Origin: Branchiostoma floridae
Lineage: Eukaryota; Chordata; Leptocardii; Amphioxiformes; Branchiostomatidae
Assembly: GCF_000003815.2 (NCBI RefSeq)
Contig: NC_049979.1
Location: forward strand, 23,603,085 to 23,667,084
Reading direction: 5' to 3'
Length of the DNA: 64,000 nucleotides
The position numbers and the translations under genes were made by a program. Shown in pieces: positions 55,766 through 64,000 of the stretch. Each line of letters begins with the position of its first letter. The first letter of the stretch is position 1. The notes beneath the pieces are model-generated. The model ran no database searches. It saw only the letters and a program-made list of their open reading frames with translations, and had not been told where the DNA came from.

Positions 55766-56000
55766 CCTGCAGTCTGTCAGCTCCTCTTCATCATTTATGG
55801 ACCATCTTCAAGATGCTCCGCTGCGCGCTGGCAGCTGGCGAGGCGGGTATCTCTTCCAAAGCAACCATCAAATCACCGGCGATTTCAGGCTGTTTGGACC
55901 CCAAAATCTCAGTCTTTCTCTCTGTCATACCTTCATTACAGAAAAGACAGACCTGACCCTATATTTCTGCTCTATTCCTTTGATCTGAAAAACAATATTT
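55766..56000 (-). other. Probable ASB 5' non-coding exon with a 25-codon upstream ORF
   Basis: A strong minus-strand donor CAGG|GTAAGT ends at 55766. The exon contains a short frame from ATG at 55868 to TGA at 55791 (MVALEEIPASPAASAQ...), in GC-rich sequence unlike the flanks. The upstream edge is a guess. Confidence 0.45.
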
Positions 56001-56224
56001 CCATATATCGGCGACACCTTTAAACGCCACCTTTGACCTTTTGGATCTAGTCTCGTGAGTTCTCGCGAGATGTGTGTAGCAACGTGAGTTGACGAAAACA
56101 ATATGGCGGACGCCAGGTGAAAAGAAATAGTTTTGTTTACAAAGTAGCGTAAAACAACATCTGAACGGCAACCGCCAGTATATGTGACAGACATAGAGCG
56201 ACTGTAAGGGTACACCGGGTAGAT
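56001..56224. promoter_or_regulatory. Divergent promoter with TCTCGCGAGA palindrome and YY1-type site
   Basis: The 10-bp palindrome TCTCGCGAGA is at 56061-56070, with a near copy TCTCGTGAGT just before it. A YY1-type AATATGGCGGA is at 56100-56110. The ATG inside that motif starts a 5-codon upstream ORF (56103-56120). The CCDC191-like ATG follows at 56225. In mammals TCTCGCGAGA marks TATA-less, often bidirectional, promoters. Confidence 0.6.
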
Positions 56225-59200
56225 ATGGCACAGAGTAACTCGAGTTTGTTCCGATGGAGACGGAGGACAGAGAAGTTTCCCTCTCAGGCTACCACCGGTG
56301 AGAGTTCTGGGACTCTCTCCAAACAGGTGAGTTTATATGATACAGAAGGATTAGTATTTTTTAGTCACTTCATTCTGTGTTTGTATACACTACATGTAAG
56401 TTATAAAGCTCTCTCTAACACCATAGCATAACGAAAATTAACGGGTTATTTATTACTGTTACAGATCAACTAAGCTACCCTTTGAATAAAATTTAGCACC
56501 GTTACAAATTTTACATTTCAAATTATACATACAATAACGTTAACATTTATAACATCTATTACCAGAATAAAAATAATCTTTTTACACTTTTTACAGCCTC
56601 ATCCTACCAGTAAGTTATGTCTTAGTTTGAGCTCTAGGCAGTGTGTCTATTTAATAATAGTAATACATACACCAAAGAACATTAATTTTGATGGGTTTTC
56701 GGAAAAACCTGTCCAGTCCGGAATGCGGAAAACCCTGTCCAGTCTGAAAAGAGGGTCTGCATGGGGGTATACGTTGTAAGCTACTAAGTACTAGTATACA
56801 ACAGCATTTTTTTTTATCTTTAATATGGCTAAGCACAGAAATAACATCAACTTGAAGTGTGACACAATGTCATACAAAAATTATAACTTAACAAAAATCA
56901 TCCATCATTGTTACTTCTGTGCATCATATCAAGGAGCTTTTATCAATATTTGATAAAAGCTCCTTGATCATATAAAAAAGTTCTACTCTTTAAGTCTTTG
57001 AAACTGAACATGCTATTAGCCTTATGGGATAATTTTACAAATAAAACACATTATTTTTAGAAGGATACATAGTTCTATATAGCTCACAACTTGTACTAGG
57101 GTTTGAAAAATGCCATCTTTGCTTTATTGTAGTGCATTGTAAAATATATGTTATATTATAACATTGTGTACTAAAGTCGTGTTGATATTGAAACCTTTCA
57201 CAGTCATTCTATTAAACCAGGATTTAAACAGACCAGCTCTCAAAATGAGTGCTGCACACTTATCATTCAAAGAAAACCTTTCAAAGCCTGTCTTTGTAAT
57301 GTATTGCCACTATTCAACAACCCGAAATTGACGGACACTCACTATCCATTGTTTGATGGACAATGGGTGTAATTCTCTCCCCCTCATGTCCTACCAGATA
57401 AGTGTTAATTGGGTACTTTGCATTTGACAGAACTGACTTTCTGTGCAGGCATATTGCACCTTTGGGTCACTCATTATGCTGCTGATTCTATAGTTATGAA
57501 GAAGAAGAACTTTATTGCACGACAACTGTAGAGGATACTTCTTTTCATTTCCTATGCAGAGTCTGACAGCGGCGGATGATGTTCAAGACTGGATAAAGGT
57601 ATGGATAGAATGATTTTCATCAGGACAAGTCAGCACCTGAACAACTTGGCCCCTGGTCTATCAGGACTACTCCAGTTGTGGTTGGGGTTAGAATGAGTAT
57701 TAGGGTTGAGGTTAAGTTTAGAGCGAGGCATCCTCTTGATGGAGAAACATCTGGAAGCTGTCCTGATTTCCTAAGAGGCGGGCTGCGAAGGTGCCAGGTT
57801 GTTCAACACTCAAATTATCTGACTCTCATACTAGTCATACCTAATTACTAAGTACTACTTCTATCACATTCCTTTGCTTGTAACATCCCTACTTTATGGA
57901 AATTAGGTTGGGTTATGACAAAATTAAGTGCTGATATCATTTTTGTCTATCCATCATCCCATCATCAAGGTACTCCATACATCTAAAGCATGATAGGGTT
58001 TAAACTAAGGAAGTTCTGTTAGATTTTAGTCATAGACCATTGATGGTCAAGGCAGTAATACAGATAAGGTAATGGACAGCTCTTCAGGTAACAGTTTTTA
58101 AGCAACTGGATATGATTTTTAAAAATAGACAGCATTTGGTCAATGAAGAGCATACAGGCACCTCACTCCTTAACATGTGTATACTTTATGTGTAATGAAA
58201 GCCTTGTTGTGATTGACATTTGTAACAGAAAGTCCAGAAGGCGTCTGACCGAGCAGCTGTCGCAGCCTTAGGCCCGCGGGCAGCTGGCAGGACCAATGGC
58301 TATGCAGCAGCCCTGGAGACGGTCGACCAACTCAGGGAACATGATGCAACTTATAATGAAGGTTAGAATTTACTCTTAAGCTATTTATTTTTGCAGGCCT
58401 TTAGTTTTATCGTAGAAAGGAGAAGATGGTGTTTAAAGTTTGCATTTCTATAATCAATAATGTAGTACAGCTTTGTACTACAAGTCTACCTTGTACCCCC
58501 AACGACCTGGAAGTCAAGGGACTTGGTAGGTAGGTAGTACAGTTGTATATTAGAAATGCATATTTACAGTGTCATAATTTGATTTATTTTGTTTCATTCA
58601 GATGTAGATGGAACTCTGTGTCAAAACTTTTGCATATTTGAGTATATGCGTATGAATATGATAAAACTTTTGCTAAGATTTCAGCTTGTGTAAAGTATGT
58701 TACATGTATCATACTTTATAGGAGCTCCTTTGCCAAGATCTTTTTCTGACCTTTTTTTTTTACATCTGATCATCAATATGATCTGCACACTTAGTATCTA
58801 AAGTGCAATATATGCCTTTGTTCCAGCCCAAGAGCTGCTGAACACATGGATGAGTGAGAAGGTGAACCTGGAGTTTGATGTGGATGATGAGGACTGGTCA
58901 GAAGTTCCGTCTGCCAAGGCCACGGCCGGGAACTCCCCGGCACACGGCATGCTGGACAGCCTACTGGAGGAGAACTACACCTTCACTGATGACATGACAG
59001 ATGGGTCGGCATCACAGAGGGCTAGAGGTATCAGCTCTGTCATTATGTTTTTAACTTTCACTGTCTGTCTCATTTTCACTTTCATGATGTGTCATTATTG
59101 CAGCTTACTGGCTGAAGGGCATGTGATAGTAAGTACACACATAATCAGTACTTTAATACACTTTTGCCATGAGAAATTTGCACAGTGGAGGCGGCAAGGG

Positions 59201-62200
59201 GGGTGGGGGTTTGGCTATGGGGTTGGTGTGTAGGTTGCTCATTGCTCATTTTTGTCATTACTACAAGTTTTGTTTATTTTATGGTGGAAAGCTGTAGGAA
59301 ATGAGTTTTTTTGTTGGGAGGGGGGTTGTAATTGTAACAATTAATGAAACACATATTCACTGTGTCACAAATTTGTGGTGGGGAGGTCACTGCGAGAACC
59401 ACAGAAAATCCCACTTTGAGCATATAAAGATTCACTGTAGTCAAAAGTGCAGTGGCAAATATGAAATCTGGCTGTTACAATGACAGAATGTACCTGGATA
59501 ATATGTAATGCTAATCAGTAATCAGTGTCTTGAAATTGAATGATTTAGATTTCTAGAGCCGTATTGAGGATGATGACGATGGTTGATTTCTGGTTCAGAT
59601 TTCTACAGCCGTATTGAGGATGATGACGATGACTCGGCGGTACAGCAGATCCTGTCAGGTATGATGGACCTGGAGGTGCTGGATGACTCCACCCTGAGGG
59701 AGCTGGAGGCAGCGGAGGACTCCAGGCCCAGGAAGGACCCCACCATGACCATGGAGATGAGACACAGGAAGGTCAGTAGGGCCACAGAAAATTAAGGCAG
59801 CACTTCTAATTTCGATCCTGAAAAAGTAGGATTGGCAGGTAAGGATTCTCTACCATTTGTTTTCCTGGATTTTGGCTAAAGGGATGCAATAAATACAAGG
59901 TAAAACTAAAATGTTTCAGGATGAATGTACAGATATGTTGTACAGGTATATTCATAGGCTGAGCAAAGAAAAAAACAACCTTTTCTACTACGCACCCTTT
60001 CATCAACTGCTCACAGCCATACTCTGTTAAGAGTGTGAAAGTCTGTTTTGAATTTCATCCCTCAGATGTTGGATCAAATATTTTATTTCTCTTGTCAGTG
60101 GGCAACCCAAACGTTTTAGGATCGGCAGATTTGCTAGGGCTGGTTGGGTAACTGGAAACATTTTTTCCTAGGCATAGTCCAAACTGTTACAATGGTGTGC
60201 GCATTCTAGTAATTACTAATCAGTGACTTTGCCTATGGACCAAAAAGTAGTTTGAATCCCACCTTTTATGTTGGAACAGGTGAAAGAGGCCAGGGACAGA
60301 AGACAGAGAGAACTTGAACAAAAGAGGAGACAGAAGCAAAGAAAAAAAGATGCAAAGTTCCAGGTAAGTTTTGGGATAAGATTGATGTGCAATAATGAAG
60401 TTAGTCTACCATTTGATCCCTGACGTGATATGCCCAAAGTAGTCTTGATCCTACCACACTGATCAAAAAGAGTATAGGTTTTACCTTGTGTGAGTAGATG
60501 AAGCCTTACAATCTGGTTCAAATCTGCTTATCAACTTTACAAAACTTGTGCATTACATCATAAGAAAGTTTACCGTACATGGGTATGCAAAACAAACAAG
60601 AAAGCTTCTGAAAAAAGCTGCCCGGTGCGTATTTTGGAAAAAGCCTGGATGTGCGTATTTTGGAAAAAGCCTGGATGTTAAACAAAATCACACGAAAAAA
60701 GAGTTTTTAAACATCGAATTACTGAATTGGTCTTTCTTCTATTAAAAAAACACTACATGATATTTGTCTAACAAAGAAAAAAAATGTTAGCAAGTGGGGT
60801 TCGAACCCACGATCTATGGCTGGAGAGTAGACTGCGTACGGTACCGTGCTGTAGACCGCTCGGCCACGCTGGCTCAATTACGCAATAGGGCGTATAGAAG
60901 GTCTATTAGAAGGGTTTGGTTAAATTGACCGATCCATGCATCCATGCATGCATCCATGCAAACCAAACGAAGGGTTGAAAGAACTGCTTCTCCCGTCTCA
61001 TAGCCGGTGCTACGCACCGGCAAAAACTACATTGTACTGTGAAAACTGTGAAATGTGAAAAACTGCGAAATGTTTTGTTATTACTACAAACATCATCAAA
61101 CCTGACATTGTCATGTTGTTCAGGCAGCCCAGATGGTGCTCCGTGAAGAGCGAGAGAAGGCCCTGCGCGCCAAGCGTGAGGAGGAAGAGATCCAGCACAT
61201 CATGGCACACATGAGGAAGGAGATGTACGAACAACAGAGACTGGAGATGGAGGCCAGGGAAAAGTCAGTAGCACACAGTTCAGGGTGACATAAAAGATAG
61301 CTACTGACAATCATTCAAAAAGGAATTAATGGCTAAGTCTCTATCCTTAAGTACAATGTAGAATTGAAATATCCTTGTCTGTTCAACCATGTCTTTACTT
61401 TTCTTGATTAGCTCACATAGTAGCAGTGCATTTTTGACACTGTTAGTTAGGTCTCCGTAGACAGGTTGTCATGATCACACTTTTGTAGACTAGACTCTTA
61501 ATGATTGAATGTGTAAATGGGAAAGTAATTTAAGAGACTACCAAAAAGTGGCCACAGTTGCCAGGTGGTCATTATGCACTGGTAGTCATTAGAACTGGTT
61601 AGACTATACTTTTTTTACAGGATGATCTCTCAATCTTTAATCTAGCTTATCTGTATGAAGAAGGTTCAAAGTACTGAATGTGTGCATACATGATGTATTA
61701 TTTGTAATAGATGGTGTACCTGTTTGTTGTAGGGAACGACAGATGAAAGAGGCTGAAGAAGCCCGATTGTTGGAACAGCGACAGAGACAACGTGAGGACC
61801 TGGACTCTGAATACCTCAGACATTGGCAGAAAGAAGAGGAGGATAGGCTGAGACAGTTGAGCAAAAATGCTGAGGTGGAGACTTTACGGAGGAGACACAA
61901 TCTCAGGGTAAATTTCCTGTACCTGGTTTGCATCATTGGCTCATATGTGAATGCTTTTTTGGATAATGTTATGTATTTTTTGCAGTAATGGTGTTCTTGT
62001 CTCAGTTTGATTTGAAATATAAAACATCTTTGTAGTATCCTATGCAAAGCCTCATTTGCAGACTTACAATATACCTTTACCTTAAGCAGTTAGGCGATTC
62101 TCTGATTGGCTGATAGCTAGGTTAGAGTGAAAACCTAAGCCTGATTTAGCTGAGTCTCCCCAAGGTATATTGTATTATCCGTGGTCTGGCTCTGTATAGG

Positions 62201-63679
62201 AGCATGATAATTGTAATGTACACACATGTCCTTCCCCAGTGTTTACAAAGGCACTTCTCAGCCTGGTACCGGTTGATTGTGGCCAGAAGAGTTCAGTACG
62301 GCAAGGCCAGAGCCATGGCTGACTGGAAGGCAACACTGCGAGCCTGGAACGCATGGAGAACATATGTACTGTCCAAGAAGACTGACAAAGAAACAAGAAG
62401 ATATCAGCGAGACCTGATAGACATGCAAAGGTTAGGCAAAGACTTCTGGATTCCTTAACAATAGCTCTATCATTTCTCATGCAAATTCTTTGTACCTGTG
62501 TCCTTTAAAGCATCTAAAACAGTTGAAAGGAAATCCATTACAATTGATTATTGACATGAAGCTACAATTAGCATAAGTCAAATCAGGGTACACTTTGGAA
62601 CATATATGATCTAGAGGTTTAGGTGTATGAAATGATATGTTTGTTTACTGTAAATTCATTTTTTTGGGGAGCACTAAATTTTTGGGAAGAAATGGAAAGA
62701 AGATTTTTGCTGTGTTCTAATTTTGCAGTAACTGTTGGAACAATTCTATAATACTGTTGTCATACATATACAATAAAAGCAAATGTTTTTTGGTCTAGTG
62801 GTTGCCTTAAAAATAAAGCCACTGCAAACATTTCAAACTTACAGTAGTGTGTGTCAATGGTGTTTCAGGAAGAAGCAGGCAGCCGTGGAACATGACCGGA
62901 GACGTGTGCTGCAGCGCTGCCTGCAGGCCTGGGTACTGTATGTACACTGGGAACAGGACAGGAGGGAGCTGGGCAGGAAACAGGAGGAGACCAGGTTAGA
63001 GATTCTCATTGCCATTTGAAATGATCTATGCCATAGCGCTGACCAATCAATGCTAAGTGCATGGAATACTTTTTTTGGTGAGGGGGAATGAATGTATAAA
63101 AAGCAACATTTCTTTTACAAATTTCTTTTACGGCAGTGTTGTGAACAATGTTTAAGAAAATATGGAAAAAAGTGCATCATTTTAGGTTTGAACCCAAGTC
63201 AAATAGTGTAATCTCTGAGAACCTACTTTCTGTTTCAATGGGGAATGTTTGGCTGTGTATTAATCATACGTTGTTATTCATTTATAAATGTCTTCCAGTC
63301 GTTGTAAATTGAATTCCTGCTTTAATTGTTGCCTTGTTTTTTTTTTTAGAATGTCCATTAGTAAAAAATATCAGTTACTTACCAGTCTTTCTGAAGTACA
63401 TTTCTAATACCATATAAAAGCATAAATACAAGTTGCAATTTAACACATGACTTGACTCTGTATAACATTTCAACTACTAGTAACTGACACTGAATAAGTA
63501 CAAAAGTACTCAGCAAACCTAACAAAGAGAATGTTGTAAATAGGAGTAAGATGTCAGCCCTGCTGGAGGCTGCTGCCTCAGGGAAGCTGTGGTCAGCCAG
63601 GGGAGACGAGGAGGGGGACAGTACCAGTGGGAGGGGAGGGGTCAGGTCAGACACGCTGGAGAACGGTCAGGCAAGAGTG
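56225..63679 (+). CDS. CCDC191: Coiled-coil protein resembling CCDC191, 3' end outside window
   Basis: Exons: 56225-56326, 57560-57598, 58229-58361, 58827-59027, 59599-59771, 60280-60363, 61124-61263, 61733-61907, 62240-62430, 62869-62994, 63544-63679; phases agree and give 500 residues before the window ends. Order: a Ser/Arg-rich N-terminus; AQELLNTWMSEKVNLE; an acidic stretch DFYSRIEDDDDD; DPTMTMEMRHRK; a long Glu/Arg/Lys coiled coil; two aromatic-helix units (HFSAWYRLIVARRVQYGKA, LQRCLQAWVLYVHW), similar to centrin-binding Sfi1-like repeats; then MSALLEAAASGKLW. This order matches my memory of human CCDC191 (KIAA1407), whose function is poorly known. The gene shares a promoter with the ASB gene. 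Family call is moderately firm; function is not known. Confidence 0.78.
56930..56966. repeat. Perfect 16-bp-arm hairpin
   Basis: CAAGGAGCTTTTATCA and its exact inverse TGATAAAAGCTCCTTG are separated by ATATT, in the first intron of the CCDC191-like gene. AT-rich flanks extend the pairing partially. Confidence 0.8.
59549..59632 (+). repeat. Partial tandem duplication of an exon start
   Basis: The bases at 59549-59581 repeat 50 bp later at 59599-59631, the true start of a coding exon (GATTTCTA.AGCCGTATTGAG). The upstream copy has TAG where the exon has TAC, and is preceded by its own GATTTAG acceptor-like sequence, so it would be a dead pseudo-exon. Confidence 0.85.
60625..60676 (+). repeat. 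26-bp direct repeat, two copies
   Basis: GTGCGTATTTTGGAAAAAGC plus CTGGAT occurs twice, back to back and identical, in an intron of the CCDC191-like gene. Confidence 0.9.
60788..60874 (-). tRNA. tRNA-Leu-like sequence, probable pseudogene or SINE head
   Basis: On the minus strand there is a good A box (TGGCCGAGCGG) and a perfect B box with T arm (GTGGGTTCGAACCCCAC), at class II tRNA spacing like leucine tRNAs. The acceptor stem does not pair and I cannot form a normal anticodon stem, so it is probably not a working tRNA. Short ATCCATGC repeats and a GCCGGTG...CACCGGC hairpin follow at 60930-61021. Confidence 0.5.
62047..62195. repeat. Dispersed repeat related to 51011-51190
   Basis: Contains CTTACAATATACC, CTCTGATTGGCTGATAG and a CTCCCCAAGGTATATTGTA end, shared with the ASB-intron element and with the inverted repeats at 46.6-47.5 kb. 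Confidence 0.45.
62647..62846. mobile_element. MITE with TACTGTAAATT ends
   Basis: Starts TACTGTAAATTCA and ends AACTTACAGTA, with TTTTTGCTGTGTTCTAA inside, as in the diverged copy near 29330. It stops 22 bp before exon 62869-62994, so it supplies part of that exon's upstream splice region. Confidence 0.65.
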
Positions 63680-63762
63680 GTAAGTACTCCAGAAATGAGA
63701 TGGATATAAGCTGGTTCACAACTGCTCATGTACATTGTGATACAATGTGAGTAAATCTGATA

Positions 63763-63873
63763 TGTCAAAGTTGAAGGCCCCTGAGGCATAAGCAAAACCC
63801 GTACATGCATGGACTATGTTATCAACCACGGTCTAGACAAGAACTGTTTACAAGTTAGGGGCCTTCACCTTTG
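63763..63873 (-). repeat. Inverted-repeat element, GGGGCCTT family, copy 3
   Basis: Reverse-complement copy of the elements at 3-105 and 3081-3178, with ends TGTCAAAGTTGAAGGCCCC and GGGGCCTTCACC and the internal GGTCTAGACAAGAACTG. Confidence 0.75.
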
Positions 63874-64000
63874 ATCTTGTGCATGAACAATTCTAACTAT
63901 GAAGCAGCTTATTGTGACAACATCAAACATGCATACTAGTAATTGTTATTTACTAATAGTAATTTTTCATCATACCGTAATAAAAGTGATGAACATACCG

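Noticed and set aside
60788-60874. Functional tRNA-Leu gene
   Set aside because: Promoter boxes are good, but the acceptor and anticodon stems cannot be formed, so it is listed only as tRNA-like.

Overview
The window is animal nuclear DNA, most likely from an invertebrate deuterostome and probably a lancelet (Branchiostoma). Reasons: GT-AG introns throughout, proteins close to their human counterparts, exon phases that match vertebrate orthologues, and introns full of miniature inverted-repeat transposons. The species is an inference. No bacterial, phage or CRISPR content was seen. Five assembly gaps (runs of N) lie between 38.1 and 47.4 kb.

Layout: (1) 294-3412, plus strand: C-terminal two thirds of PSMC1 (26S proteasome ATPase Rpt2); its first visible coding exon is present twice, back to back. 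(2) 6228-20876, minus strand: complete ZNF106 homologue, 20 coding exons, about 2206 aa, with two N-terminal matrin-type zinc fingers, a long disordered middle, a seven-bladed WD40 domain and a C-terminal zinc-finger region. (3) 26435-35991, plus strand: complete SNAP-23/25 t-SNARE, 7 coding exons, 210 aa, head-to-head with ZNF106 as in human. (4) 39761-43303, minus strand: GT22 (ALG9/PIG-B/PIG-Z type) mannosyltransferase-like membrane protein with a C-terminal TPR-like extension, broken by a gap. (5) 48808-52485, minus strand: ankyrin-repeat SOCS-box protein of 622 aa; a likely 5' non-coding exon lies at 55.8-56.0 kb. (6) 56225-63679, plus strand, running off the end: coiled-coil protein resembling CCDC191, sharing a short divergent promoter with gene 5.

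The genes do not form a pathway. What links them is promoter and exon architecture: PSMC1 and ZNF106 converge, ZNF106 and SNAP diverge from about 22 kb, SNAP and the GT22 gene converge, and the ASB and CCDC191-like genes diverge from about 56.1 kb around a TCTCGCGAGA palindrome.

The most interesting signals are: an apparent mutually exclusive exon pair in PSMC1 separated by only 34 nt; a 56-bp tandem array that copies a PSMC1 splice donor four times; conserved ZNF106-SNAP head-to-head linkage; an in-frame 27-nt alternative acceptor in SNAP; and the TCTCGCGAGA divergent promoter. The rest of the non-coding sequence is introns, UTRs and several families of non-autonomous inverted-repeat elements.
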